From: Bacteroidetes bacterium UBA2475
Lineage (GTDB): Bacteria; Bacteroidota; Bacteroidia; B-17B0; Aurantibacillaceae
DNA: 64,000 nt
Assembly (NCBI GenBank): GCA_002342065.1
Contig: DDPF01000012.1
Location: forward strand, 744,001 to 808,000
Reading direction: 5' to 3'
The notes beneath the pieces were generated by a model. The model made no database searches, was not told the origin of the DNA, and saw only the letters and a list, made by a program, of their open reading frames with translations. Shown here in pieces: positions 17,624 to 27,710 of this stretch (position 1 is its first letter; each line of letters begins with the position of its first letter). Made by a program: the position numbers and the translations under genes.

Positions 17624-19111
17624 TTGATAATTTCTCAAAAACAAAATCCTACTTTTCTTTTTTGTACAAGTGTAACACTTTTTCATTTTTTCATAGGCCT
17701 TATTGGCATTCTTAATCACGAGATTTGGTCCGATGAGGCGCATCATTTTTTATTAGCCCGCGATAGCTCTACTCTATCTGAATTATATAAGAACGCTGCG
17801 TATGATGGCCATCCTTTACTTTGGGATAGCTTATTATTTTTAATTACGAGTTTTAGTTCTTCTGTAATTTACATGCAACTGCTTAATATTACAATTATGT
17901 CAGGCACTGTATTTTTATTTTTGAAACATGCCCCTTTTAAAAAAGTTATCTCGGTTCTGATCGTGTTTGGGTATTTTTTTATATACGAATATCATATTAT
18001 TGGTAGGAATTATGCTATCAGTATTTTCTTCCTGACATTGGTATTTATACAGTTAAATAAACCGGTTAAACTGCATTTATTAATTGCCGCTTGTTTATTA
18101 GGCTTGTCATTTACGCATCTTTATTCTATAATAGTTGTAATTACCTTGTGTGTAGTTTTAGCATTCAACAGTCAAAAAACACAAACAAAATATATTTATA
18201 TTTCACTTATAGTCGCAAGTTCGCTTATCCTACTCACATTAAAAGTTCCTGCCGATCATATGTTGTTTAAATATGATACCGATCCTTTATTAAGTTTTAA
18301 ACGGATTGGTAAAGCGCTCTCCATTTATTTAAAAGGTATATTGCCTGTGCCTGACTTCACCTCACTAAAAGTTTGGAACTCGAACCTGATCGTTGCATTA
18401 TCAAAACCTTTTGGAGCCGTTATATCTGTTATTCTTGCAGTTACACCATTCGTTATCTTTAAAAAAGAAAAACTTGTTCTTTTCTTTTTTTATTTTTCCA
18501 CCTTACTTATTTGCTCTTTCATTTATTTCTCTCCCTTTATGGTATCTACAAGGCATTGTGGTTTTATATTTGTGATCCTTGTATTCTCATTTTGGTTGCG
18601 AAAAATTTTATATCCTATTGCAGTTGAAAAAAATAAGTTATACCAAAAAATTGCTATTGTAGTTTTATCACTTCAGGTTTTATCGGGTAGCTATTTATAT
18701 ATCACAGATCTAAGACAACCATTTTCAAATTCAAAAGCTGTTGCCGCTTATTTAGAAAAAAATAATTTAGAGAATAAGGAAGTGTTCCTTTCCAATTTAA
18801 GTTCAGGTCCACCGGTTGCCGCTTATTTAAATAAAAAAATAATATATCCTGAAACAGGTGAAAAAAATTCTTTCTGTAAATGGAGCACCTGGCCTTTTAT
18901 TTTGACTAAGACTGGCTTTGAGAAAAAACTAAAAGAACAGGTTAAAAATGACACATCTGTTTTAGTATTGAATACATACTATTTAGAAAGAGATCTCGAT
19001 AATTCAATTGACGGCTTGTCCGGTTTAAAAGTTATAAAATTGGCTACTTTTGATAATGCAATGGTAACAGTAGAGAATTACAACGTATATTACCTTATAA
19101 AAAATAATTAA
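17624..19111 (+). CDS. Polytopic GT-C/GT39-like membrane glycosyltransferase
   Basis: A 495-residue integral membrane protein with about ten to twelve hydrophobic segments and a soluble tail from about residue 380. The first loop holds NHEIWSDEAHHFLLARD, with the acidic pair typical of the first periplasmic loop of GT-C enzymes (PMT_2/GT39 type), which use polyprenyl-phosphate sugars. The acceptor is unknown. Translation starts at a TTG 4 nt after the aldehyde dehydrogenase stop; no ATG precedes the first membrane span. Confidence 0.72.
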   Translation: MIISQKQNPTFLFCTSVTLFHFFIGLIGILNHEIWSDEAHHFLLARDSSTLSELYKNAAYDGHPLLWDSLLFLITSFSSSVIYMQLLNITIMSGTVFLFLKHAPFKKVISVLIVFGYFFIYEYHIIGRNYAISIFFLTLVFIQLNKPVKLHLLIAACLLGLSFTHLYSIIVVITLCVVLAFNSQKTQTKYIYISLIVASSLILLTLKVPADHMLFKYDTDPLLSFKRIGKALSIYLKGILPVPDFTSLKVWNSNLIVALSKPFGAVISVILAVTPFVIFKKEKLVLFFFYFSTLLICSFIYFSPFMVSTRHCGFIFVILVFSFWLRKILYPIAVEKNKLYQKIAIVVLSLQVLSGSYLYITDLRQPFSNSKAVAAYLEKNNLENKEVFLSNLSSGPPVAAYLNKKIIYPETGEKNSFCKWSTWPFILTKTGFEKKLKEQVKNDTSVLVLNTYYLERDLDNSIDGLSGLKVIKLATFDNAMVTVENYNVYYLIKNN

Positions 19112-19125
19112 TTTTACAAAGGCGC

Positions 19126-20505
19126 TTGAACTTATTAAGGAACATAAAACAATTAAACACCAACCTCGTAATTTTTATTACCCTTATAGCTATAACCTGG
19201 GTTAATTTTAATATTGTACGCTGGCAAAAAGGTAATATCATCATACACGATGTTAATAGTTATTATTCATACCTGCCCGCCACTTTCTATGAGCACGATC
19301 TTACTTTGTCGTTTTTGGAGGACTCTCTTAACGGCAAGGTTGAACAAAAATACTATTGGCCAAACCGAGATACACATGGAACCAAAGTAATTAAAATGAC
19401 CATGGGCATGGCATTTACTTATCTACCTTTTTTTGGTTTAGCTCATGTTTATTGTAAGTTATTTAACGAAGAGACGAATGGTTTTTCCGATCCCTACCAT
19501 TTTGCGGTCCAATTCTCATCTCTATTTTATTTTTTAATTGGGCTGGTTTTTCTGTTAAGGATCTTAAAACTTTATTTTGATCGCAAAGTGGTATTTATTA
19601 CTTCTCTTGCAGTGATCTTTGGCACCAACATTATTTATTATTTAACCAACGGAGCCGGTATGTCTCACGCAGTAACTTTTGCCTTTGTTTCTGCTTTTAT
19701 CTATTACACAATTAAATGGCATCAGGCGCAAATATTCAGATTAGCATTTATTATCGGGGCTCTGGGAGGGATCATTACACTTATCCGCCCGATAAACGTT
19801 ATGGTATTTGCCATATTTCTTTTATATGATGTTAACTCCCTTAAAGAATTTATTGAAAAAACAAAATTGCTACTTAAAAACTATCAGCACATAGTTATTA
19901 TGGCTTTATTAGGTATACTTATTTTTCTACCTCAACTAATTTATTGGAAATGTGTCACCGGTAGTTTTTTTATAAATTCTTATGTTGGCGAACGGTTTTA
20001 TTTTGATAATCCACATATCATTGATGGTTTATTTAGTTTTAGGAAGGGCTGGTTGGTTTATTCGCCAATGATGATCTTTTCGCTGATCGGGTTCTATTAT
20101 TTAAAAAAGAATAATAAACCATTTTTTACTGCTCTCCTTATTTTTATTCCGCTTTATCTGTATGTTGTTTTTTCATGGTGGTGTTGGTGGTATGGCGGCT
20201 CATATGGACAAAGAGCTTTAATAGATATTTATCCATTTCTTGCAATACCTTTTGCAGCTTTTGTTGCGCATATTCAAAACTGCACTGCGCTTAAAAGATC
20301 GGTCATTTATATTGTAATGCCCATATTTCTACTTTTAAATATATTTCAAACGATGCAGGCTAAGTGGAATGTTATACATTTTGATAGCATGACCAGAGAA
20401 GCATACTTTGATGCTCTTTTTAGGATCACTAAAAATCCGGAGCGTGAAAAATTCTTAAAACACCCTGATTATGATAAGGCAAGGCAGGGTATTGATGAAT
20501 ATTAA
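19126..20505 (+). CDS. Polytopic membrane protein, GT-C-like glycosyltransferase
   Basis: A 459-residue protein with about ten transmembrane segments and a TTG start. A conserved first loop (IIHDVNSYYSYLPATFYEHDL) and the later motifs TLIRPINVM, YVGERFYFDNPHIIDGLFSF and SYGQRALIDIYPFLAIP recur in the protein at 42709-44439, so the two are paralogues. The acidic first loop and multi-span architecture point to a GT-C glycosyltransferase, though no catalytic assignment is proven. It is 14 nt downstream of another membrane glycosyltransferase, in a run leading to a nucleotide-sugar dehydratase-like gene, which supports a surface glycan role. Confidence 0.68.
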   Translation: MNLLRNIKQLNTNLVIFITLIAITWVNFNIVRWQKGNIIIHDVNSYYSYLPATFYEHDLTLSFLEDSLNGKVEQKYYWPNRDTHGTKVIKMTMGMAFTYLPFFGLAHVYCKLFNEETNGFSDPYHFAVQFSSLFYFLIGLVFLLRILKLYFDRKVVFITSLAVIFGTNIIYYLTNGAGMSHAVTFAFVSAFIYYTIKWHQAQIFRLAFIIGALGGIITLIRPINVMVFAIFLLYDVNSLKEFIEKTKLLLKNYQHIVIMALLGILIFLPQLIYWKCVTGSFFINSYVGERFYFDNPHIIDGLFSFRKGWLVYSPMMIFSLIGFYYLKKNNKPFFTALLIFIPLYLYVVFSWWCWWYGGSYGQRALIDIYPFLAIPFAAFVAHIQNCTALKRSVIYIVMPIFLLLNIFQTMQAKWNVIHFDSMTREAYFDALFRITKNPEREKFLKHPDYDKARQGIDEY

Positions 20506-20522
20506 TTATTACTTTTGTTATA

Positions 20523-21233
20523 ATGATCAACCGCTTTTTTATTGTTTTTCTTTTTAGTTTTTTTGCGTTGACAGTTTATAGTCAAAAACAAAAAAATATA
20601 ATAAACGATTTTTCTGTAGTACTGCATGAAGAAGCGATCAATAAAGTTATTGCTGCTATTGGCGATATAAAAGGCACCAATGATTACGAAGTATTACTTA
20701 TAAGCGGTAAATATCATTGGACAGTACACAATCCAAAAATAAATATTCGTCCTGACAGCAGCGATTTTACCTGTGACGCTTTGGTAAATGTTGGCCCTTT
20801 TAATTACAAAACACAAGTGGTTGGCAACGTTAAAATTACATATGATAACGAAAAGAACCTGATCTACATTAAGATCTCCAGAGCTATTTTTGAACTTTAT
20901 ACTATGATCTTTGATAAAAAGATCCACATTAAGGATATACATTTAGAAGATTATTTTAAAGAACCTTTTGCTTTTGAAGGCCCAAAGACCATGGCAACTG
21001 ATATGGAATTTATGATGCCAGATAGCACCATGAAAAAAATATATGTTCAGCCAACCGCTTGTAAAATGGAATTGAAGTGGAAGGAAATTTGTACTTCCTG
21101 CGAAATTATGGCTGCCGATAAGCCATTTAAGCCTGTTTTGAAATTAATGCCGCCCATAGAGGCCACAAAAACTTCTACCACAATAGTTCCAAAAGCAACC
21201 TCAACTTCTACTACTCCGACTCAAAAAAAATAA
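20523..21233 (+). CDS. Secreted protein of unknown function
   Basis: The 236-residue product has a signal peptide (MINRFFIVFLFSFFALTVYS) and a mature domain of alternating beta-type stretches (ISGKYHWTVHNPKINIRPDS, ALVNVGPFNYKTQVVGNVKITYD), ending in a low-complexity Thr/Ser/Pro/Lys tail from about residue 212. Two cysteines in EICTSCEI could form a disulfide or bind metal. I do not recognise the family. It lies 17 nt after the upstream membrane protein gene and 18 nt before the CapD-like gene. Confidence 0.65.
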   Translation: MINRFFIVFLFSFFALTVYSQKQKNIINDFSVVLHEEAINKVIAAIGDIKGTNDYEVLLISGKYHWTVHNPKINIRPDSSDFTCDALVNVGPFNYKTQVVGNVKITYDNEKNLIYIKISRAIFELYTMIFDKKIHIKDIHLEDYFKEPFAFEGPKTMATDMEFMMPDSTMKKIYVQPTACKMELKWKEICTSCEIMAADKPFKPVLKLMPPIEATKTSTTIVPKATSTSTTPTQKK

Positions 21234-21253
21234 GTAAATTTATGCTTACTTAT
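21230..21253. repeat. Palindrome spanning stop and start codons
   Basis: ATAAGTAA (21230-21237) and TTACTTAT (21246-21253) are perfect 8-bp arms with an 8-nt loop. The stem includes the stop codon of the secreted-protein gene and reaches into the ATG of the next gene, so it could affect translational coupling. Confidence 0.4.
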
Positions 21254-23138
21254 GTACAGATTATTTAAGCTGTTTTGGCAATATAATTTACCACGCTGGT
21301 CAATACTTTTTATTGACACCTTTGTTTGTGCATTTGCTTTATCATTAGCCTTTTTTATCCGCTTTTATTTCGACTCTGTCATGTCGGCAATAGATAAAGA
21401 AAATTTACCATTTGATTTTTTGATCGTTCTTAGTATTCGTTTTATTTCTTTTTTTATTTCTAAAACTTATAAAGGAGTTGTACGCTATACCAGTACAAGA
21501 GATACTACCAGGATATTTTTAGTTGTTCTCGCCGGGAGTTCTTTACTTTTTATTTTAAATCAATTGTCTTTACGTTTTGTTTTGGGCTATTATTTTATTC
21601 CAAACTCAATTATAATTATTGATGGCTTGGTTACATTGTTTATCATGATAAGTTCGCGGTTGGCAGTTAAAGCTTTGTATTTTGAAATAAAGAATCCTAC
21701 TAAAGAGAAAATGCATGTAATTATTTACGGAGCAGGTGAAGCGGGGATAATTACCAAACGTACACTTGACCGCGATGCTGCCATAAAATACAAAGTGGTT
21801 GCATTTATTGATGATGATGAAGATAAATTAGGCAGAAGCCTTGAAGGAATATTTGTATACCCTCAAAGTAAACTTCCCGAACTGATAAAAGAGAACGAAA
21901 TAGAATTAGTGATCATTTCCATTCAAAAGATCTCGCCAAAAAAGAAGAACGATATCACCGATATCTGTTTAGAGAATAATATCAGGGTATTGAATGTACC
22001 CCCGGTTACAAGCTGGATAAACGGACAACTTAGCTTTAATCAAATTAAAAGTATAAAGATCGAAGACCTTTTAGAGCGCGACCCAATTAAATTAGATGAT
22101 GATCTTATTAATGCTCAACTTAAAAATAAAGTAATTTTAATTACAGGCGCCGCAGGAAGTATTGGTAGTGAGTTAGCAAGGCAGTGTGCCAATTATTCTC
22201 CTAAGAAAATATATTTGTTAGATCAGGCTGAAAGTCCGTTACATGAACTTGACTTGGAGTTTGCTGAAAAATTTAAGGACACCGCTTTTGAAGTTGTAAT
22301 GGCAGATGTTAGAAATAACGAGCGTATGAAACATGTTTTTGATTCTTTTAAACCTCAAATTGTTTTTCATGCTGCCGCATACAAACATGTACCTATGATG
22401 GAAAATAATCCATCCGAATCTATTTTTACAAATATACTCGGCACAAAAAATACTGCAGATCTTGCGAATGAATTTAACGTGGAGCGTTTTGTTTTTGTAA
22501 GTACAGATAAGGCAGTAAACCCAACTAACGTAATGGGTGCCAGCAAGCGTATTTCTGAAATATATATTCAGAGTTTAGGCAAAACATCTAAAACAAAATT
22601 TATTACTACCCGTTTTGGAAACGTTCTCGGTTCAAACGGTTCGGTAATTCCAAGATTTAAAAAACAAATAGAGTCTGGTGGGCCAATAACGATCACGCAT
22701 CCTGATATTACAAGATATTTTATGACAATACCTGAGGCCAGTCAATTAGTCTTAGAAGCGGGTAGTATAGGTAAAGGAGGAGAGATCTTTGTGTTTAACA
22801 TGGGCAACTCTGTTAAGATAGTTGATCTTGCCAGGAAAATGATCCTGCTTTCGGGTTTAAAAGAGAACAGGGATATAAAAATTGTTTTTACAGGATTAAG
22901 ACCCGGAGAGAAATTATTTGAAGAATTATTGGCCGATAATGAAAATACATTGCCAACTCATCACAACCAGATCTTAATTGGTAAAGTTAGAGAATATGAT
23001 TACGCTGAAGTAAAAGGCATTATTGAGGAATTAATAAAAACGTTTAACACACAAAATAACGAATTAATTGTACAGCGCATGAAAGATCTGGTGCCGGAGT
23101 TTAAAAGCAATAATTCTATATTTCAAAAATTAGATTAA
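21252..23138 (+). CDS. CapD/FlaA1-type nucleotide-sugar 4,6-dehydratase/epimerase, membrane-anchored
   Basis: The 628-residue protein has about four N-terminal transmembrane helices, a CoA-binding-like Rossmann domain with GAGEAG at about 160, and a C-terminal SDR domain with GAAGSIGSE from about 299. STDKAVNPTNVMGASKR carries the catalytic region, where Met replaces the usual Tyr as in the WbpM/FlaA1/CapD group, and TTRFGNVLGSNGSVIP follows. Family members convert UDP-HexNAc to 4-keto-6-deoxy sugars for capsule or O-antigen. It sits downstream of membrane glycosyltransferases and 1 nt before pafA. Confidence 0.88.
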   Translation: MYRLFKLFWQYNLPRWSILFIDTFVCAFALSLAFFIRFYFDSVMSAIDKENLPFDFLIVLSIRFISFFISKTYKGVVRYTSTRDTTRIFLVVLAGSSLLFILNQLSLRFVLGYYFIPNSIIIIDGLVTLFIMISSRLAVKALYFEIKNPTKEKMHVIIYGAGEAGIITKRTLDRDAAIKYKVVAFIDDDEDKLGRSLEGIFVYPQSKLPELIKENEIELVIISIQKISPKKKNDITDICLENNIRVLNVPPVTSWINGQLSFNQIKSIKIEDLLERDPIKLDDDLINAQLKNKVILITGAAGSIGSELARQCANYSPKKIYLLDQAESPLHELDLEFAEKFKDTAFEVVMADVRNNERMKHVFDSFKPQIVFHAAAYKHVPMMENNPSESIFTNILGTKNTADLANEFNVERFVFVSTDKAVNPTNVMGASKRISEIYIQSLGKTSKTKFITTRFGNVLGSNGSVIPRFKKQIESGGPITITHPDITRYFMTIPEASQLVLEAGSIGKGGEIFVFNMGNSVKIVDLARKMILLSGLKENRDIKIVFTGLRPGEKLFEELLADNENTLPTHHNQILIGKVREYDYAEVKGIIEELIKTFNTQNNELIVQRMKDLVPEFKSNNSIFQKLD

Positions 23139-23139
23139 T

Positions 23140-24789
23140 ATGAAGTATTATTTTAAACTCATTATTGTTGTTCTGATTTTAAAGATCTCATCATTTTATT
23201 CACAAACAAAATCACCGCTTGCCGAAAACACAAAACCAAAACTGGTAGTTGGAATTGTGGTTGATCAAATGCGAAACGATTACATTTATCGTTACTGGAA
23301 CAGATACGGTAATGGTGGCTTTAAAAGATTAGTTAACAATGGTTACTATTTTAAGAACGCACATTACAATTACATTCCAACATATACTGGCCCCGGACAT
23401 TCAAGTATTTATACAGGCGCAACGCCGCGCACGCATGGTATTATAGCCAATGAATTTTATATAAGAAAAGCGGGTGTAAATGTTTATTGTTGTGAAGATA
23501 CATCTGTTAGAACAATAGGTTCATCTAGTAAAAATGGACTAATGTCACCACGCAGACAGTTAAGCTCAACAATTGGCGATGAATTAAAAATGAGCTCGAA
23601 TCAAAAAGCAAAAGTTTTTGCCGTTGCCTTAAAAGACAGGAGTTCTATCTTACCTGCAGGCCACGCTGCTGATGCTGCATTTTGGTTTGATGATTCGACG
23701 GGTAATTTTATTTCTTCAAGTTGGTATCTTAAAGCCTTACCTGAATGGTTAAATGATTTCAATGCTAAACATAATGTAAGAACTTACCTTGAAAAAGGTT
23801 GGTCTACTTTATATCCAATTGAATCCTACAGTAATTCTATATCCGATGAAAATAGATATGAAGTTTCGCCGAACAAAAAAGAAAAGGCTGTTTTTCCTTA
23901 CGACTATAAATTCCAACTAGAAAAAAACAAATACAGCATCATAAAAGCAACTCCTTACGGAAACACGTTAACAAAAGATATTGCAATTGCCTGTTTAAAA
24001 AACGAGCAATTAGGTAAAGATAACGAAACCGATCTTTTCAGTATTAGTTTTTCAAGTCCGGATATTGTTGCCCACTCTTATGGACCCAGAGCTATTGAAG
24101 TGGAAGATGTTTATTTAAGGCTGGACAAAGATATTGAAGAGTTATTGAACGAGTTGGATAAAGAAGTTGGTAAAAACAATTATACCGCTTTTTTAACAGC
24201 AGATCATGGCGGTGCAGATGTACCGAATCATTTAACAGATCTTAAAATTCCGGCTGGTTATTTAAAAGACAATAAGTTGACAAAAAAAATAAAAACTTAT
24301 TTTGAGCATACATATTGTGATACTTTATTGTTTACCTACGTAACTAATGAGCAGGTATATTTAAATAATAAAAGAATAGAAGAAGAAAAATTAAATTTAG
24401 ATGAGATAGAAAAAAACCTGGCTGATTTTTTAATAACCGTTCATGGTATTGCAGAAGCCTACCCATCAAAGGTTTTAAAAAATGAAGCATTTGATAAGAA
24501 TGATTACAGGGCTTTATTGCAAAATGGGTTTAATCATAAATTAAGTGGCAACATTTGCTTCATATACAATCCGGCATGGATGGATTATACTGAAAAAGGA
24601 ACAACGCATGGAGCAGGTTATAATTATGATACGCATGTGCCAGTTTTGTTTTATGGAAACGGAATAAAAAAGGGAGAAACGTATACTTATACCACCATAA
24701 CACAGATCGCTCCAACCATTTGCGAATTATTAAAGATCAATCAGCCAAATTCTACAGTGGCAGAACCTTTAAATAATTTTTTTAAATAA
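23140..24789 (+). CDS. pafA: PafA-type alkaline phosphatase
   Basis: The 549-residue product has a signal peptide (to about residue 21) and the alkaline phosphatase superfamily fold. D42 in VVDQMRND and T83 in PTYTGPGHSSIYTG match the metal ligand and threonine nucleophile of PafA. The Asn of IIANEFY and the Lys/Arg pair of LKDRSSILPAGHA match its substrate-binding residues. The remaining zinc ligands are in SSPDIVAHSYG, TADHGG and TTHGAGYNYDTHVPV. PafA is a phosphate-insensitive periplasmic phosphomonoesterase of Bacteroidota that releases phosphate from small phosphoesters. It ends exactly where the convergent AsmA-family gene ends. Confidence 0.92.
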   Translation: MKYYFKLIIVVLILKISSFYSQTKSPLAENTKPKLVVGIVVDQMRNDYIYRYWNRYGNGGFKRLVNNGYYFKNAHYNYIPTYTGPGHSSIYTGATPRTHGIIANEFYIRKAGVNVYCCEDTSVRTIGSSSKNGLMSPRRQLSSTIGDELKMSSNQKAKVFAVALKDRSSILPAGHAADAAFWFDDSTGNFISSSWYLKALPEWLNDFNAKHNVRTYLEKGWSTLYPIESYSNSISDENRYEVSPNKKEKAVFPYDYKFQLEKNKYSIIKATPYGNTLTKDIAIACLKNEQLGKDNETDLFSISFSSPDIVAHSYGPRAIEVEDVYLRLDKDIEELLNELDKEVGKNNYTAFLTADHGGADVPNHLTDLKIPAGYLKDNKLTKKIKTYFEHTYCDTLLFTYVTNEQVYLNNKRIEEEKLNLDEIEKNLADFLITVHGIAEAYPSKVLKNEAFDKNDYRALLQNGFNHKLSGNICFIYNPAWMDYTEKGTTHGAGYNYDTHVPVLFYGNGIKKGETYTYTTITQIAPTICELLKINQPNSTVAEPLNNFFK

Positions 24790-27195
24790 TTATCTATGTC
24801 CCAAACTTAATTTTAATTTTTTCGGAGGACCCGAATAATTAAGCTTTAATCCTTTAGAATTTTCGGCTGTTTGTCCGCTGCTCACCGGAATATAATTTTT
24901 GCCACGCTTCTTTAGGTTACTCCATGGCACTAAAATATTAATATTAGAATTCTCTTTAAAATGATAGGTGCCGCTTACAAATAAATTTAAAACATTTGAA
25001 GCTATTTCCATTTCCTCTATCTGCATTTCAAAACCTTTTATTTTGCATGTCTGGTTGATCTCACTAAAAGAAATATCTTTAAAATCACGGTTCTTGAAAA
25101 TATAATCCGATATATTTTGTAAAGGTTGAAAGTCTAAAAGATGGCCTTCGGCTAATTTTACTTTTATTTCGCCATCCATAGTGTTACCAACAACTTCCAT
25201 TTTTTCATCAAGATCTGTTTTTATCTTAGCGTCAACAAAAATATTTCCCTGCAAATGTTCGCTCTCTATAGCTTTCTGCCCAAAATTCTCAAACTCGCTA
25301 AACACTTCATTTACATCCATATTTACGATCTTTACCTCAGCAGTAATTTTATTAAGATCGTAAATAGTGCCTTTTGCGAATAATGTACCTCTACAGGCAT
25401 TCATGTTTACTGACTTAACATCGAGTAATTTATTTTTATACACCAAATTAATACTTGCATTTGTAGCTTTAACATTTCGTACGAACATTTTTTTTGCCAA
25501 TAAAGAAACATTAAATTCAAAATTACTTTGTTCGGCTTTTATGGTTTTTTTAACAGCTTTTTCAGTTGCTTGCGCTTCTGTTTTTTTAACAGCACTATCT
25601 TTTTTACTTGCTTTAACTGATAAGTAAGGATTTAAATTAAAGCTCTCTGATCTTGCTGATAATGTAGCCTTAAATCCCTCGGTATAACCCAACACATAAC
25701 TAGTAAAATCTTTAACATCACCTTTTAAAGTAACATTACCGGCATCGGTCTTTAAAAATAAATTTTCAAACTGCAGGTCTTTATTTTTTAGATTGGCGCT
25801 ACCTACAATAGTATATACATAAGGTTTATTTTTTTCCTGGTAACTTAAATTATTAAAAAACAGGCCGGCATCCAATTTCATAGGGGCATCTAAAAACTCC
25901 TCTTTATTTAATTTGTTTGTTGGGCCACTGTATTTAATTTTAGCTACACAGTTGCCTTTTAAAATAAAATCTTTACCTGGTTTAAAATCAACTTTTGCCG
26001 CTGTTATAAATAAATTGGCATCAATAGTAATTTGAGGGTTATCAAAATTAACCACAGTAACAGATGCCGTAAATGGAAAATCATAGAGGTTACCGGTTAT
26101 TGATTTAAATATAACTCTTGCATGTTCGGTATCTCCCTTTTGTTTTGAAGAATCTAAACTTACAATGGTTCCATAAAAAGATAAATTAGAATATGGTATT
26201 TTACTACGACCAATTGTTACATCATTATTTTTACCACTTAATTGCGCAATAATAACAGGATCTTGTTTTATGCCAAGATTGGCTATTACTAATATTTTAG
26301 CGTCGATGTTTTTATTAACATTAAAATTTGCCAGCTTTTTTTGAAGATTAGTATTAAGAAGGCTCATGCCTTTTTTATAATCAATATTTTCACTTTGAAT
26401 GGACAATACTAATTGCTTTTTTTCTCTAAGATCTAAAAATGAACTAATGTAATAGGGATGATTTCCTATCGTTACAATAGAAGGCTGATGAATAAAAACA
26501 GAATTGCTTTTAGTAAAAATGCTGATACTTAAATTAAGGTCGGCAACCGTGTTCTTTAAGAATGCTCCTTTTTCAGGCTTAAACAATAAGCCGCCAATAT
26601 TAACCTCACCAATAAATTTTGCTTCAATACCATCTTGTTCATTTTTTAATTTAATTATATTATCTACAAAATGTACATCAATATTCTGCCCTCTTTCTTT
26701 ATCTAAAAAATTAAATTGCGTATTTAATATCGTCACTTTTTTTACTTCAAATTTTATAGGTTTTGCCTTTGCGTTAACAGCTGTTTGTTTTAACTCAAAA
26801 TTATTAGAGCCATCTTTATTCTTTATTAAATTAATTTCGGCATCTTTAATAGATACCGATCCGATAATAAATTGTTTTTGTGAAAGTTTTAATATATCCA
26901 GCGAAAGAGCAATTGAGCCGGCTTTTAAAATTGTTTGATTTTTATCTTGAGATAGACTGCTGGAAAGGGTTATGTTCTTTAATTGTATGGATGCATCAGG
27001 CCAGTTACTAAAAAATGAAACATTCAGATCTTCCACTTTTAAAATAAGTCCATGATCCTCTTTTAAACTTTCAATTAAAGTAGCTGTAAGTTCTTTTTTA
27101 TAAAAGGTGATTAAAATAAAAACAGATGTTGCTAATAAAAGAATAAAGGCGAGAAGCCCTATAAAAAAACGTTTAATATATTTTTTATACCGCAC
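24790..27195 (-). CDS. AsmA family protein
   Basis: The 801-residue product has one N-terminal transmembrane segment (about residues 9-31) followed by the AsmA signature (LIESLKEDHGLILKVEDLNVSFFSNWPDASIQLKNITL), a long beta-rich stretch and an AsmA C-terminal-like part (about 560-780: GTLFAKGTIYDLNKITAEVKI, VKLAEGHLLDFQPLQNI). AsmA-like proteins are bridge-type periplasmic proteins linked to outer membrane lipid homeostasis. A low-complexity Lys/Ala segment lies near residues 525-545. The start codon is GTG. The gene abuts pafA with zero spacing. Confidence 0.82.
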   Translation of the reverse strand: MRYKKYIKRFFIGLLAFILLLATSVFILITFYKKELTATLIESLKEDHGLILKVEDLNVSFFSNWPDASIQLKNITLSSSLSQDKNQTILKAGSIALSLDILKLSQKQFIIGSVSIKDAEINLIKNKDGSNNFELKQTAVNAKAKPIKFEVKKVTILNTQFNFLDKERGQNIDVHFVDNIIKLKNEQDGIEAKFIGEVNIGGLLFKPEKGAFLKNTVADLNLSISIFTKSNSVFIHQPSIVTIGNHPYYISSFLDLREKKQLVLSIQSENIDYKKGMSLLNTNLQKKLANFNVNKNIDAKILVIANLGIKQDPVIIAQLSGKNNDVTIGRSKIPYSNLSFYGTIVSLDSSKQKGDTEHARVIFKSITGNLYDFPFTASVTVVNFDNPQITIDANLFITAAKVDFKPGKDFILKGNCVAKIKYSGPTNKLNKEEFLDAPMKLDAGLFFNNLSYQEKNKPYVYTIVGSANLKNKDLQFENLFLKTDAGNVTLKGDVKDFTSYVLGYTEGFKATLSARSESFNLNPYLSVKASKKDSAVKKTEAQATEKAVKKTIKAEQSNFEFNVSLLAKKMFVRNVKATNASINLVYKNKLLDVKSVNMNACRGTLFAKGTIYDLNKITAEVKIVNMDVNEVFSEFENFGQKAIESEHLQGNIFVDAKIKTDLDEKMEVVGNTMDGEIKVKLAEGHLLDFQPLQNISDYIFKNRDFKDISFSEINQTCKIKGFEMQIEEMEIASNVLNLFVSGTYHFKENSNINILVPWSNLKKRGKNYIPVSSGQTAENSKGLKLNYSGPPKKLKLSLGHR

Positions 27196-27344
27196 TATAA
27201 TGATCAGAAAATAAAAGGTAGATAAATTTTTGCAATAGTGTAGATTTAATAATAAATAACAGCAAATTTTGTGCCAGTGGATATTTTATAGAATTAGCTA
27301 ATTTGTATCTTTTGAAGGCCTCAAAATCACTGATTATTCAAAGA

Positions 27345-27665
27345 ATTAGCTGCGCTGATACCTGCGTAGGTGACAAACACCAAATTTAAGCTCTTTCGGA
27401 GGTTTTTTGTTTTAAGGCTTGTCTTTTGAAAATAAAGTTCTTAATAAGGATTAGTTACGCCGATCACTTTTGCGGAGAGTCCCTCAAAATTTTAAACCCT
27501 ATCAGGGTCTTTTTTGTTTTACAACCAATCTTTTGAAAATAAATTTTCTTATTAAGGGTTAGCTACGCTGATCCTGGTGGAGGAGATTGCCAGCAAATTT
27601 AAACTCTTCCAGAGTTTATTTTTGTTTTATGACCTGTCTCTCGAAAACAAGTTTTCATCGACGCT
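27345..27665 (+). repeat. Three tandem structured repeats of 105-108 bp
   Basis: Units start at 27345, 27450 and 27558. Each opens with a small hairpin around the word ATTAGCTrCGCTGAT, continues through a GGAG-containing spacer, then a terminator-like hairpin (27388-27414; 27494-27521; 27601-27630) with the shared tail TTTTTGTTTTA, then a short A/T-rich segment that in the second and third units contains a 6-bp stem (GAAAAT/ATTTTC, GAAAAC/GTTTTC). The region 27196-27710 holds no credible gene; 27196-27344 shows only AT-rich sequence and a faint further copy of the motif. Transcript, terminator array or mobile repeat are all possible. Confidence 0.75.
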
Positions 27666-27679
27666 TCATAAAACAAAAA
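27619..27679. repeat. Long imperfect hairpin joining two facing terminators
   Basis: Perfect 14-bp arms TTTTTGTTTTATGA (27619-27632) and its complement (27666-27679) enclose an inner stem GAAAAC-AA-GTTTTC (27643-27656) flanked by unpaired 9-10 nt loops. The arms are the U-tract tails of the last repeat unit and of the tRNA-His terminator. The same layout, with arms 47 nt apart, recurs at 33471-33532. Confidence 0.7.
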
Positions 27680-27700
27680 ACCTCGCTAAAAGCGAGGTTT
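27671..27700 (-). terminator. Rho-independent terminator of tRNA-His
   Basis: On the minus strand AAACCTCGCT pairs with AGCGAGGTTT around a 3-nt loop and is followed by TTTTTTGTTTT, about 10 nt after the tRNA 3' end. Confidence 0.9.
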
Positions 27701-27710
27701 AAAACTGTTG

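Noticed and set aside
26504..26938. Plus-strand 144-codon frame inside the AsmA gene
   Set aside because: Fully antisense to a well-supported gene; the sequence is the hydrophobic shadow of its coding strand.
27345..27665. CRISPR-like tandem array
   Set aside because: Units are over 100 bp, diverged, have no short identical repeats with unique spacers, and no cas gene is present.
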